Source: Ricordea florida (taxonomy: Eukaryota; Cnidaria; Anthozoa; Corallimorpharia; Ricordeidae). Taken from it: DNA of 64,000 nucleotides. Shown in pieces: positions 43,274 to 55,188 of the stretch (within the stretch, counting starts at the first letter, position 1; the number at the start of each line of letters is the position of its first letter). The position numbers and the translations under genes are program-made. The DNA is taken from the NCBI GenBank assembly GCA_949710005.1, contig OX453274.1:13430859-13494858 (forward strand), written 5' to 3'. The notes under the pieces were generated by a model. It did not search any database. It had not been told where the DNA came from and worked only from the letters and a program-made list of their open reading frames with translations.

Positions 43274-45199
43274 TCTCTGATTGAAAGGTTTCAATATAAT
43301 ATTGCATAGAGACAACAAGTTTCACAATGGGTCAGTTTTATCTTAGAGTTCAATGCCCCCCCCCCCCCCCCCCCTGATAATATTGCTATCTAGAACCCCT
43401 GCCCTTTTTCCACAAATGAAATGTTAATTCAAGCCTTAATTTGCAAAGTTAGACATAACATATTAACTTTGTTACTTTCTGCTGTTTACTTTATTTTTAT
43501 GTCAAATATCAATATTTCATAACAGCCACAGCATGCAATTAACCTTTTACATTGGAAAAACTTTATAAAGAAAATAATTTTTGTAATGCCAAAATGTTTA
43601 TGATCTTTCTCATATATTCATTGCAAGTGTGCTGTATGTAGTAACAAGTGTTTCAAGTTTCCTAAATGCCCTATGCTTTCAATAATGATTCTCCACACAA
43701 ACTTTATAGACAAATGACTGCACTAGATTCTAAGCCTTTAAGAACAAATGTTATTGTTTGGAGCTGTTTTGATTACTACCACCTCTGATGGAAAACCTAT
43801 TAAGAAGATTTTTGTATTGCTTGTAGTAGTAGAGTAACAATTCCTTTACCAAGATTAGGACATGCATCCCACCCCATAAAAATATATCATGTTTAACATA
43901 AAAAATATAACAATAATAATCATATCAATACCAGTAATAATAATAGTAATGATAATAATAATGATAATATAATGATAGTTCTTCTCGTTACTATATGTCA
44001 TTGGTTACAGTTCAATACCTCTGGCTGCCATGACTTTTTCGATGAAATACCATCCTTATACTAATATTTATTCTGCAGTTTTTATAATAGAAATTTTCAT
44101 ATATTCAAAATAATATAATCTTCTGTGGTTGGGTATGGATATTTTGCCTGTTTCTGTAACAGCACAATTAAACTTTCATGTGGTATATACTTTTCACTGA
44201 TTGATGTTGATTTCACATTATTTTTTTACAGGAGTAGGTAGTGCAGCAATCTTTTTGAACATATTAAGATTTTAAGATGTATTGTTTTTATGATATGACC
44301 TAAAAATAGCACAACCACATACTATACAGTTGGCACTCACTATTACCAAACCTTTATTCAAAGTATTTGTAGAATCCAATTGTTTTACCCCCAATTTTTT
44401 TTTTTATGTAATGACATTGTATATCACACTTCTGTTGATATGGCATCTCTTTTGAAGGAAGAGGAATTTTTTCTACCTACCACTGGGGGTACCATTGCAA
44501 CTGAAAAGAGTACACAAATTAAAACACGCAATATTCATAATGCTCTCAATTGTGGTTACCCGGGAATGAAATAATGACTGCAGTAGACAATAAAATATCT
44601 AATCAGAAGATTTTTCTTACAATTAATCTCATGCAATTATAACCAAAAAACATAAAAAAATATTTGGAGCATTCAACTCATGCTCAGTGTAAGAACATAT
44701 TTTTTTTTAAAGTGATGTACAACAAAGAAGACAAAGCAGTAGAGACTAAGAAAATAAAACTAAAGGAAAAAACACAGGTTTTTACACCGTGGTAAACATC
44801 AACTCTTCAAGATTTCACCTGCAAAAGATTTACAATCATTTTCAATTTGTGTTAAGTGAATATTATTGTGATACTTCATCGACTCTGTATTCCCTGTCAA
44901 GATAATAAATAATTTTACTTCTATTCCCTCTGGTGCAATCTCAGTGGCAGTGAAAGAGCTAAATGAAAGTCAATTTTTAAGCACTGTGTTGAGCGGTATA
45001 CTGATCATGTAATTTGCACCAGGTGTCACTAATTGTGTACCAAACACAGCATAAGAAATAAAATAATGGGGATTACGCTGATATAAAAATAAAATACAAA
45101 ATATAAAAAAATAAAGAATAAAATATAAAAGCATTGTGACTTCTTCAAAAACGAGCTTCGCGAGGTTTTGCGGGAGTCGTATTTCTAGTTATATTATCG

Positions 45200-45472
45200 T
45201 CCCTTAACCGTCGTTTCTCAATCTCTGCTTTGAGTCGCCGCTTCCCGTGTGCTGATTTTTGCGGCATTCAAACTTACTCGTTGACGATCTCTCACCACTC
45301 TTACTTGTGCATCTCGGAGATCGTCTTGCTAGGATGTACTTCCAGGATTAGAAAAATCGGTTTCCACAAAATTCACATTATTTTTAAAACGTCATTCACG
45401 GAATTCGTAATGGGGGAAATTCATATAAAGTACTGTTGCCGGGTAACCTGGCCTGCGAACGGACACCTTTAA
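45200..45472 (-). mobile_element. Helitron-like repeat, copy 4 (5' fragment)
   Basis: Minus-strand match of the first about 370 bp of the family (GTGTCCGTTCGCAGGCC through the basic ORF start), lacking the terminal hairpin. It stops 12 bp after the end of copy 3. Its outer part is interrupted by the (TA)n tract at which the Penelope element is inserted. Confidence 0.65.
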
Positions 45473-45595
45473 AATATATATATATATATATATATATAAA
45501 GTGTAAAAGTTGATTAATCGTAAAACAGTGCTCAATACGTGAACGTACAGCGAAGTAGTTGTTGCGGAAGAAAAAACACAAACAAACCACAGGTT

Positions 45596-45640
45596 TATCC
45601 CTACAAGCCTGTTTCGTGGTTGCCCACTCATCAGGGGATA
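45596..45640 (-). ncRNA. Hammerhead ribozyme of the Penelope element
   Basis: The same 45-nt fold as the two copies at 43020-43200, on the minus strand downstream of the endonuclease stop. Helix I TATCCC/GGGATA, helix II and the GTA cleavage triplet are kept. Confidence 0.85.
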
Positions 45641-45713
45641 TGGTGGGAATGTCCTTTACCATCGCTTATATACAAAGTAGTTAAATTTACATAATAATAG
45701 AGATCGTTAAGTT

Positions 45714-46898
45714 TCAGGTATTGCGTAAGAGGGTTTTGTTTCTGTGGCAGCAAGAAGACACAAGCTCATTACGTTTGTTTAGCGTGGATAGTTCGGGTCG
45801 GCAGATGATTAGGAATTTTTCTTTGAGGCAGAGGTTACATCTTTTGCTTGAGCTGTTATATGGCGAGTGCGAAGACAGGATCCGCCAGGAAATAAGGTGT
45901 TTAATGTTGTTGTCTTTGAGGGTCCATATGTGTTTGCTGAGCTCGGTGGAGTTTCTGTGTTTAGCGTGGCGGAAAGATGTGGTGTGGTTTCTGTATCTTG
46001 TTTTGAAGTCGTTTTCCGTAAGTCCGATGTAGGTTTGGGACGTGTTGTTGTCTTTACGCGTAACGGTGGCTTGGTAGATTACCGATGGTTGTAGGCAGTT
46101 TCCGTTGAGTGGGCAATTGTTCTTTTGTCGGCAGTTGCATGTCTTTCTTTCTTTAGTGTTAGCGGCGGCAGCATCGTTGGTTTGTGTAGATGTGGTTAAG
46201 ATGCGTTTATTATGGTTGTCTATTATTTGTTTAGTGTTGTTCATGCAGCTGTAACTGATATTGATGGTGTTGCGGTTGAAGATTTTACGGAGCTCGTGGT
46301 CTTTTGGGAAGTGCTTATCTACTAGAGCGAGGAATTTGTGTCCGATGTTAGTACTTGTGTTCTTGCTGTAAGGGGGGTTGTACCACAGGATGTTACTGCG
46401 TTGACGGTTTTTTCGCTTGTTAGGTGTGGTTGGTTCGTAGTGTAGGGTGTAGCTGTATCCGCTTTCGTCGAGTGCTTTCTGGTATGAGGGGGCGGCTTGG
46501 TCAAAGGATGCTTTGTCGGATGATAGGGATGATAGTCGTTTGTTGATGCCAGCGGGAATGTTCTTTGTAGTGATTGGCGGGTGGTTGCTCTCGCGGTGGA
46601 CGTACTGCAGTGTCGTATTTGGCTTTGTGAAGGGCTTATAGGTGTTTTGGTTGAGGTTGACTGTGACATCCAGGAAGTTAATTATCTGCTTGTTAGCTTC
46701 TATAGTAATGCGTAGTCCGTTATTTTTAAAGACACGGCATATTTCTTTCTTGATGTTTTCTGTGTCTCTAGGTGTGGTGTTAGTGGTCGCCAGTCCGTCG
46801 TCTCGGTAAAGTCCTACGTTAATATTAGGGTGTTGCAGCTGGGATAGGAGAAAACTTCCTACAAGCTCGCATGTTTCTGCGCCGTCGTAGCTGCCCAT
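45714..46898 (-). pseudogene. Penelope reverse transcriptase C-terminal part and GIY-YIG endonuclease
   Basis: 394 codons. It opens MGSYDGAETCELVGSFLL and has the catalytic VGLYRDDGLA (residues about 28-37; YRDD is typical of Penelope). INFLDVTVNL follows in the thumb. Near residue 250 a Cys cluster (TCNCRQKNNCPLNG) leads into the endonuclease with SQTYIGLTENDFKTRYRNH, the GIY-YIG core, and CNLCLKEKF. Such enzymes are reverse transcriptase plus endonuclease in one polypeptide. The upstream half lies in another frame (47860-46976), so a frameshift splits this gene. Confidence 0.88.
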
Positions 46899-46975
46899 TG
46901 TGACGTCAAATGCTGCGTTGCCTTTCTTTTGCCAGGGTTGTTTCTTGTGGATTAGGATGGAACTTTTAGCATGTA

Positions 46976-47860
46976 TTATGATGTTTCTTTCGTGTGTGGT
47001 GATGTTGTCGTGGGCTGAGGCGAAGTCGAGTGCTTTGTTAAGGAGTCTTGGCTGATGGACGGGTAGAATTCTTCAATGTCGAAGCAGATGAAGTTGAGGT
47101 GGTGTTTGTCTTTGATGGCTTTAAACCAGTCGATTACAGATGCAGTGTTTTTCCATTGATTAAAGTTGCATTTTCTTGCGATGTTACTGTTGATACGATC
47201 GAGAATCCTTTTGCTGACTTTGCCTATTTCGGATTTCGTTGGGTTGATTAGTCTGCAGGTTGGTTTGTTAGCGAAGTTAGGCTTGTGGTCTTTAAGTGTT
47301 ATGAAGGAGTCTATTTCGGCTGTAGCGTCCACTCTGTCGTCGATGCCCAGCTTCGTAGCGATTTCTTTGTTTTCTTTATGGATGGCGCGTGTGGTCTCGG
47401 ATTGTGCTTTCATGTATGATTTTGTTATGTTCTTTTCTAGTAGATTGTTGTATGTTGATGGTTCTAGTTTGTAGAAGTTCGTAGTTTTGTCGGCGGCAAT
47501 TAGTAGCTTGGGTTCGTTTCTGATAAGTTCTGTGTCTTCTTTTAGCTTGTTAAGGAAGGGGTTATTTACTTGCTTGAACTTTACTGTCTGTATCATCTTT
47601 AGCATGTCGTCTTCGAAATCTTTTAGTTCTTCGATCGGCGGAGGGTTCTTCGTGGATTTGAAGCCATAGTTTTCCTTAGGGGTCGTAGTTGTCTCGGGGT
47701 TGAGGAAAAAGTGGGCTTTCCAGCGCATTCTGCGAAGGAACTGTTCTGTTTTCTCGATGAGTCGCTGAAGGTAGTCTTTACGTGATGGTAGAGGAATATT
47801 CTTGGTTGAGTAGCTGATGTTGAATTTTTCCATTACGAAGTATCTTAGAGTGCTCGACAA
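46976..47860 (-). pseudogene. Penelope reverse transcriptase N-terminal part
   Basis: 294 codons. Contains LLIAADKTTNFYKL (residues about 113-126), FITLKDHKPNFANKPTCRLI, KVSKRILDRIN and the first catalytic block FICFDIEEFYPSIS, all characteristic of Penelope-type reverse transcriptase. After PSISQDS the frame is lost near 47040. The following sequence joins the frame of the next segment. ATG 47860 gives MSSTLRYFVMEKFN; longer upstream coding is not evident. Confidence 0.88.
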
Positions 47861-47880
47861 GCCGGACTTGGAGCAGGTAT

Positions 47881-48455
47881 AAAGTGTAGACTGTACTTAG
47901 AATATAAGTCCCCATTTGATCAGCAGCAGACTCCTTAAATGTGCTTGAGAGAAAATTGGAGCACTTGAACCTGACTCTGTAACAGACTCAGTTATGATGT
48001 TGGCCTAAGCTGCTGTATTATCCCACTGAGGGACTTAAGGGTTTACAGAGGTCATGGTCAGCATGTTGAATCTAATATGTCTTTCTCAAGTGCGAATAAA
48101 ATATTCAAGCTCATCCACTTGCAGTGCGTCAATTTTGGGCTCGGCGTAAGCTACTTTATATTATCGTTTTTTATTCAGTATTTAAAAATTAATGCTTGCA
48201 ACCCAGTAATATATATGTTACTGTCTGTACAATTCAGAATTTAAAAATATTTACTATTCTCTGATTGCAATTCAGAAGCCTATTCTAGGAGTCAGATTTA
48301 TAGAACTTAGCGTAAAGATGTAGAGCAGATATTACATAGAACGGGACTGGCGCTTGTCAATCAGTTATAATCTTGATAAAGAAGAAGTCAAGACTTTCTT
48401 GGTAGAAATAAGTCTCGTGCACAGGGCTCAAAAAGTGGTTTATTTTGTTTCGTAG
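47881..48455. other. Intronic stretch, nothing recognised
   Basis: AT-rich sequence leading to a pyrimidine-rich acceptor at 48440-48455. No gene. Confidence 0.5.
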
Positions 48456-48710
48456 ATCCCCCAGTTATCAGTCCATTGTCAGTAGCTGCCAGTTACATTG
48501 AATCATCCCAAGTAAGCATCATTTGCTCGGCAGAAGGAACACCCGACCCGGATGTAACTTGGATCAGGAATGGACAAGGGAAAAGTACAGGTAAGAAGTC
48601 CGCTGTACTGACGTTTAATAGCATCCACAGGACAGATGATGGACAGTACACATGTAAAGCTAACAACTCTGCTGGAAGCGATCAGAAGCAAGTCATACTA
48701 GTGGTTCACT
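48456..48710 (+). CDS. Host exon: I-set immunoglobulin domain
   Basis: Acceptor TTTCGTAG|AT and donor CACT|GTAAGT enclose exactly 255 bp (85 codons), phase 1 on both sides. The product reads VSIICSAEGTPDPDVTWIRN and TDDGQYTCKANNSAGS: both domain cysteines, the Trp and the D-x-G-x-Y-x-C signature are present, so this is a full I-set Ig domain. Phase 1-1 single-domain exons are typical of Ig receptors and adhesion proteins. It is in the same orientation as the Ig exons at 22297 and 62969, possibly one gene. Confidence 0.88.
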
Positions 48711-49767
48711 GTAAGTGGAGAATGTGTGTGTTTTTTGGACGGGCTAAAACCTAGTGCACCCTGTTCTGATACACTATAGCCGATAACCAAAAACCATCGT
48801 AGGCTTCTTAAGAAAAGAGTAATTAAGATTGAAATACTTAACAGTTTTATTGTTACAAATGTACTTCTCAGCATGTAGCAGAATACTTAACACAAACTGG
48901 TATTAGCAGTAATAATATCTATTGCTATTCCAGTCATTTTTCCAGGGTTTCAATTGGCTTAGAGCCCACCTTCTCATCTGAATGAAAAAATAAATATATA
49001 TGAGAAGCATACAAATATATGAGAAGCATACAATTCGTTCTGAAAACCCTCTGACGTAGCGATTTAACGTAGTCTTAACTTTCCTTTTATGAGACGTCAT
49101 ATTGCTTGTCAGTTGCGAATAACTTAGAAGTATTGAACTCGTAATCTAAGTGTCTTCTTTACACCCTTTTAGGTCAAGTCATTAATTACCTGGCTCATTT
49201 TAGCTGTAGACCCATCGCAATAATACGAAGGGAGTGTAATCTTTTTATTCATGATTACAGTGTTACTACTTTGGTAACTGATGCATGATGGGCGGATGAA
49301 TTTTACAGGACTTCAAAAACAATGGATATTTTATGAGATGCTGTACTCTGGGCCTTATATTTTCATCATTTTTGATTCCGTGGAAAGCATAGACTTATGA
49401 AACCGTACTTGACACAATTGAAATACGTGTGAGGGAATTCAATCGCAGGACGTAAAAAAATTGTTAGGTGTAAAAAATGAAAAGCAACAATACCTTCCTC
49501 GAGCCCCATGTCAGCCCCTCAATCTTGCCTGAACTTCCATGGGGATATGGCTGTATATTGCATGTTCGGTCCCTTAGATGTGGTAAACTGGAGCGTCGTG
49601 CCTTTAGTCCTGTTCTGTTCGGTTGACATAAGAGTATTCGTTCAAGATTTTCTGATACAAAATTTAATTAGTATTAGTGTGATATTACCAACATTACTAA
49701 CGTACTTATCGTTTAAAAATCTGTACACGAAATAATCTTCATCGGACTATTACGACTATTGCAGTAT
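48711..49767. other. Intronic stretch, nothing recognised
   Basis: AT-rich; a short tandem duplication of ATATATGAGAAGCATACAA near 48997-49035. No gene. Confidence 0.45.
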
Positions 49768-49924
49768 GATCTTTGGGATGAATCTGAGCAGTATCTGGGC
49801 AACTGTGCACCTACCCCTCCCCTAACCCAGCAAGTTATAATAAGTTCTAAAAAAAGTTAGTGTTAATGTTGGGTTACGGAAGGGCTAGGTGCACAGTTGC
49901 GCAGATACTTAGATTGATCCGACC
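49768..49924. mobile_element. Small palindromic MITE
   Basis: About 155 bp; the ends GATCTTTGGGATGAATCT and GATACTTAGATTGATCC pair as inverted copies, including the block GCAACTGTGCACCTA and, nearer the centre, AACCCA/TGGGTT. No coding capacity. Confidence 0.7.
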
Positions 49925-50022
49925 ATTGCACACTGAAGTTGGGTAATAGATTTGGAAGGTGTAGGAAGGTAACGGCCTGCGAATGGAATTTGTATTTATC
50001 TTTTAGTTTTTAACTGTAGAAC

Positions 50023-50965
50023 TTGTCAGTTCATAGTTGCTCATCTATAACCTCCGTTTGCCAGTCTTTTCATAACCTCGCACCTCGAATTGAAAAGAAA
50101 ATTCGCGTCTTATACACTCCTTGGTTGTCAAACACGATAAAGAGATCTAGAGTAATGGCAGAGAGAGATAATTTATACCGCCGAGCTCGCAGAACAAACT
50201 CTGAGTTATACTGGTCCAGATATACGAAATTGAGGAATCAGGTTACTGCCATGAATCGTAAAGCGAAATCGAGCTACAATCGCAGAGTCATAGAAGAAAG
50301 TTCCGATGATCCCAAAACTTCTGGAAAGCTGTTAAGAAAGTCCTTTCTAACAAATCGATTACCACTCAACCTTCAGCTTCTAATGAGCCTATTACAGTGG
50401 ATGGAAAAACAATTACGGATGCCCTTACTAATGCAAATGGTTTCTGCACATATATTATAACTGTTGTGGAGAAATTACTTTCTAGTATTCCAAGTCTTAA
50501 CGGAAACCAACTGAGTACAGAAGCATGTTTGAATACCTCAAGTCAATCTTTGCTCTCCTTGAAACCTGTATCAGCTGCGTTTGCAAATCTTCAACTTTGG
50601 TTCCTTGAAACATCGAAAGGTACAGGACTGACGGAATTCCAGCCCGTCTATTAAAGGAAGCGGCTTCAAGCATTTCAGCTCCGCTAATAGCCATAATATA
50701 TATCTCGATTTCTTCTGACGTTGTCAGTGCCGGAGTAATGGAAATATGCAAGAGTAGTCCCTTTATATTAAGATGGGGATAAGAAGTGCATGGATAACTA
50801 CCGTCCCATCTCTGTTTTACCGGTATTTTCGAAAATCCTTGAAAGAGCCGTGCAAATACAGCTCCTTCATCATTTAGATAAGTCCAATCAACTACATCCC
50901 TTCCAGTGCGGTTTTCGGAAAAATCACTCTACCTAGGACGCAGTTACAGATTTCCCGGATTGTAT
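50023..50965 (+). pseudogene. CR1/jockey-type LINE fragment (linker and reverse transcriptase start)
   Basis: Plus-strand frames begin PWLSNTIKRSRVMAERDNLY and NSELYWSRYTKLRNQVT, the linker that precedes the reverse transcriptase of CR1/jockey elements. Then, in shifted frames, TGLTEFQPV and IPARLLKEAASSISAPL (50630-50690) and KSPFILRWG-type palm pieces to about 50935. Several shifts occur, and the palm motif is lost where an opposing L1-type fragment begins at about 50975. Confidence 0.75.
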
Positions 50966-50974
50966 TAGAAAAGC

Positions 50975-53010
50975 ATTGGTGAAAGATGCGTTGCGGTTGC
51001 AGTATCAAGATTGCAGAGATAACTTTGAAATAACTGAGGAAATTACACTTAATTCCATGATGCTGTTGGAACAGTTCAAATGAATAAAAATTGTCATTTG
51101 TGTCAATAACATTATGCAGCGCGAAGACACCCTTTTCAACCCAATCGGGGTAAAAAACCGTCCTCCCGTCAATAAGGATCTCTTTACTATTAAAGAGAAT
51201 CATCTCTTGTTCATCCTCACAGTTATAAAGACGTTTTAGGTCCAGGAAAGAAAACGAGACAGCCTTGTAGAATCCTTTAGAAAATTTCTTATCATAATTG
51301 GAGAGTAAAAGAAAATTAAGACTCCCATATTTGTTAAAAAAAAGTCTGGAATTGCCGACCAAGTATCATCTTCTTCATCATCATTTTTAGGAGACGCTTA
51401 AGCAGGCTAAGCGCAGGGACTTAAACATCACTTCAGCATTTGTGACCCACAAACGACCATCGCCATAATCCTTATGTAAGACTTGTCTCTTGACTGTATC
51501 TGGATTGTTGTTCCATAAGAGCTGGAGCGAAATGCCGGGAACTTTGTAATTCGGTTAGCTCAAAAATGCCATTGATCATTCTAGTATTTTGACCAATAAG
51601 TCTGCCTTTCATGAAACCGGATTGGTCAGAATGTATTAAAGCGGGAAGGACTTTTTATAATTCTCAATGCGATGGCTTTTGATGTAATTTTATAGTCCAC
51701 GTTTAATAGAGTGACTGGGCGCCAATTTGATAGCTCAAGGAACTTCTAAAGGACCATGCCTCGCTTATTTGTGGTAATCTTAACACCCAATTTGACCGCT
51801 CTGTGGTCGGGGGCTATAGAGATTTTTGTAACAGCCACGGATAAAAAGGTGACTCCGAGATTTTGCGATAAGAAAGTAATCAATTCTTGATTTCATTTAA
51901 GTGGCTTATATTCATAAGTCTAAAACTTCCCATTTGGATTCTTTACTCTTAAAATGTCAACAAGTCCGAGTTCCCTGGACATCGCCAACACCTGTTCGCG
52001 ATAAGCAGTAGGCCTCCATGGAATACCATCGCCTTTGTCAACAGCTTCTGAAGCAACGTTCCAATCCCCACCGAGAATAAGTTCGCTGATATTTGCATTT
52101 AAACATAAAAACTCATTCAATGTTGAAATAAATCGCAACTGGAGATCAAGATTGTTCGGGGCATAAATATTTCAGAATGAGACTTGGGTATAGCCAATAT
52201 TAACCAAAATTATCTGACAACATCGGAGTACTGAGCTTCAATCGAAAGATTACATGCTGACGGATTCAAAAGGAGGCAAACACTTTTTTGGCGATTGGTA
52301 CCATGGGAGAATAATATTTCACCACCCCATTCGCCTTTCCTGATCAATTTATCTTTTGGCTCAGAATAGGTCTCCTGGAGAAAATAGCTGTGACATTTTT
52401 TATCCTTAAGATAAGAAAAGATGCTTCTTCGCTTTCGTTGATTTTTTAAACCTCTCACGTTTAAAGAAATTATTTTGCAAACAGCTGAGTCAAGCCTGAG
52501 CACATGAATTTAAATAATTATGGCAAAGAAAAAAGCACACAAATGAAATAAAGGAAAGATGAATAAATAAAGATGAACTTTCGGAACCTCGAGGAAAATA
52601 GCCCCTGCCTGTCAACTACATGGACGTACTCTATTCAAGCCTACATGTAGTCGAGATCCTCAACGATCAACCACTTATGCGCATTTGATCATATTCACAT
52701 GTATTTTGCGCAATATAAATGTTAAATTATTATTATCAACGCAATAGATTTGTTTGGGAGTATTTTCTGGAGACGTTTTGACATAGATCTTGCCATCTAA
52801 AGTCCAAATACTAAGAAGAGTTTCATCTTGTCTGCATTTGTTGACTTCTGCTACAATTCCTTTAAGCTTTCTGTACGGTGTTAGGTTTTCGTGAATGAAG
52901 ATTCGACCAGTTAACATAATAACTATGCATTCATCCTTTGAAGACCGAATGCGTTGTTTTCCGCACTCACCAACGAATCGCTTCGGCGGCCTCGGCAGCC
53001 GGGCCATTTA
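50975..53010 (-). pseudogene. L1/Tx1-type LINE, internally deleted
   Basis: Read from 53007 downward: the end of ORF1 (IFIHENLTPYRKLKG, LSIWTLDGKIYVKTSPE), then the ORF2 endonuclease from 52503 (IISLNVRGLKNQRKRRSIF, SYFLQETYSE, and LILGGDWNVA near 52070). About 500 bp of reverse transcriptase remnants (51900-51400) follow, and finally the C-terminal domain (51362-50975, ending FELFQQHHGIKCNFLSYF near 51050). The polymerase part is much too short, so a large internal deletion exists. Frames are broken in each part. Confidence 0.78.
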
Positions 53011-53284
53011 GCTTATTTCTCTAGGAGAGACCACGAAAAAAAGCACACCATTATCAATACCTTAGTGCGCTAATAGATAAAAAGCTTTTTTAAAAACAAC
53101 ACGTCGATAAGTTACTAGTCAAGATTTCCAAAAGAATCGGTGTGGATTATTGCGATGTTGCATGGAGCAGCATTTAATTTGGAAAACAGAGCGTCATAGG
53201 TGAGATCGTGCACAGAGATAAGCGGCAAAGATTGTCTTAAAGACCAAAGATTCAGACGCCGAGAAGAATTTAAAATGGCTTCCC

Positions 53285-53735
53285 TTGTCTATGAGGCTTG
53301 ATATGCATACCATTAACGTAACCTTCAAATACTTTAAGGGCTCGCCTTCAATGTTTCTTAAGGATTATTTTGGGGTTTTTAGAACTATCCACAACACGGG
53401 GGGAACTGGGAAGAACTTATTGCTGCCCAAAGTAACAACTGAGACTGCAAGGAAGTCTTTTTATTTTAATGCAATTTTTTTTAATGACATTCCAAATGAA
53501 ATAAAGGATCTTAATTCAGTTATGATTTTTAAATCTTGTATTTCAGAATTCCATAGATCAAAAGTGCTTTAATTAATTACTGTTAAAGTTAGTGACGGTT
53601 TCTAGGCTTTTTAGGCTTTTTAAGTTCTTTTACTTTTGCAGGGCCCTCATTGATGTCAGCGGTTTTTTTTCCTGAAGAGGTCACCCTGGTTAAATAACAA
53701 TTACTATTATTATTATTATTATTATTATCAATATC
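53285..53735 (+). pseudogene. CR1/jockey-type LINE, last 95 codons and tail
   Basis: Frame with RTIHNTGGTGKNLLLPKVTT and RKSFYFNAIFFNDIPNEIKD, the usual C-terminus of CR1-like ORF2. It ends at a stop near 53570, then about 130 bp 3' UTR and an (ATT)n tail at 53702-53728. The Helitron-like copy 1 begins about 25 bp further on. Confidence 0.8.
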
Positions 53736-53906
53736 ATTACTATTATAATAATTAATTCCTCGCGAAGCGAGGCTGAAGGCCGATCGTAGAGAGGTTACTA
53801 ATCGTGTCGCTTTCGGTCAGACAACGTGGCTCGCAAGCCCGAGTAAATCGAGCCGAGACTTTTTTTTGTCCGTTCGCAGGCCTGGTTACCTGCAACAGTA
53901 GCACAC

Positions 53907-54650
53907 TTGAATTTCCGCCATTGCGAAGCGGGTGAATGCTCTTTTCAAAATAATGTAAATTTTGTGGAAACCGATTTCACTCGTCCTGGAAGTACATCCA
54001 AGCAAGAAGATCTCCGAGATATAAAAGAAAGAGCAGCGAGAGATCGCAGTAGAGTAAATTCGAACACCGTAAAAATAAGCGCACGGAAAGTGCGAGTCGA
54101 AGCAGGGACAGAGAAACGACGGCTGGGAGAGTAACAACAGAGATCGCATCAATGACAAAAACCGCTCGCTCCCAAAAAAGGCAGAAGAAACAGCAAGGAA
54201 AAGCACCCGGAATACGAACAAGTCAGGTTGGAAACTGAATGTGTTATCGATAAAAACAAAGATTCGTATCAGCTTACAGTACATGAGCGAACGTTGACAT
54301 AACGACTTGGCGAACAAAATTTAGCTAAACGACTTAGAACGGAAAACGAGGAGGAACGACTTCAACGATTGGAGAGGTTTTTGGAAAATAGTTCGACCAG
54401 ACTACAAACGGAATCGGAAGATGACAATCTAAACAGGTTGAGAGTTACTGGGAAAATGGTCCCAATGACACAGAATACACTGTCAGACAAAAACAGAAGG
54501 CGAAAAACAATGAAAACAGATTCCGAATTTAAGGATTATATGGCAACAGCATACAAACAGAATCAGAAGACGAACGACAAAATAGATTACCACATCGCCG
54601 TGAAAAAGGTGCCAGGAAAGGGGAAACAGAAACCAACCGCAAAGAATTGA
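53907..54650 (+). pseudogene. Helitron-associated basic/coiled-coil protein (copy 1)
   Basis: First part 53907-54134 (ETDFTRPGSTSKQEDLRDIK, ERAARDRSRVNSNTVKI), stop, then about 54300-54650 with KRLRTENEEERLQRLE, RLQTESEDDNLNRLR and NQKTNDKIDYHIAVKK. The repeated (E/D)-(E/D)-R-x2-RL pattern suggests a charged helical protein derived from the N-terminal repeat region of Helitron replicases. Several frame breaks. Copy 3 keeps part of the first section. Confidence 0.45.
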
Positions 54651-55188
54651 AAGATTACAGTCTCGCAGTATTAATACTGCTATGAGAATGCAAGTAGGTA
54701 TTTTCGTGGTAAGACGATAGCCTTCCATTTTGAAGAAATTCCCAATACAGAGGTCTCAGTTGTTATAGCAATTATTTATAATTATGCGATCTGATATCAT
54801 TGCAATAGTAAAAATATATTGTAGATTTGTCTGATGTACCAGTTATGTTCAGTATTTTCAACAGAAAAGATACCAAACACTAAGTGACTGGTTCTGCTAT
54901 ATTATCAGCGATCATTGCAATTATTTGAAAATAAAGCCGATGTTATTACTGACTTCTGAGTACTATTTCTCTTTGCTATATATCTTTGCAACATATATGC
55001 ATTAAGTAATTAAAAGGTTTCGTTTGGACAGACAAGTTCCACAGCCTTTTCAAAATGGGTTTTTACCTTTGAGTTCCAGGTATCCCTGGGAATGATTCTC
55101 TTAACCCCTACACTTTTCCGACCAATGAAAAGTTAATTTAAGCCCTACCTTGCAAAAGTAGGCATAATATCTTAACCTTTTTCCTTAA

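Larger units (their letters stand above)
41905..45188 (+). mobile_element. Helitron-like repeat, copy 3
   Basis: It starts TCCTCGCGAAGCGAGG, a 6-bp hairpin (CCTCGC/GCGAGG), and ends GGAGTCGTATTTCTAG followed by T. The 5' third encodes a short basic protein related to that of copy 1 (TDFTRPGG near 42125). It is interrupted at 42883-43264 by Penelope-derived sequence, carries a (C)19 run at 43356-43374, and differs from copy 1 from about 44000 on. TC...CTAG termini with flanking T on both sides suit a Helitron, possibly the Helitron2 type. Confidence 0.6.
45498..47880 (-). mobile_element. Penelope-like element with GIY-YIG endonuclease
   Basis: A minus-strand element with reverse transcriptase, GIY-YIG endonuclease and a 3' terminal segment with a hammerhead ribozyme, inserted in a (TA)n tract. 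The coding region is broken by one clear frameshift near 47040; otherwise it is almost intact, so this is among the youngest insertions here. The 5' edge is not sharp; no second full terminal repeat is seen upstream of 47860. Confidence 0.85.

Noticed and set aside
42880..43325. Overlapping frames with Tyr-Ile runs on both strands
   Set aside because: They translate (TA)n microsatellites and the non-coding Penelope terminal segment that holds the ribozymes.
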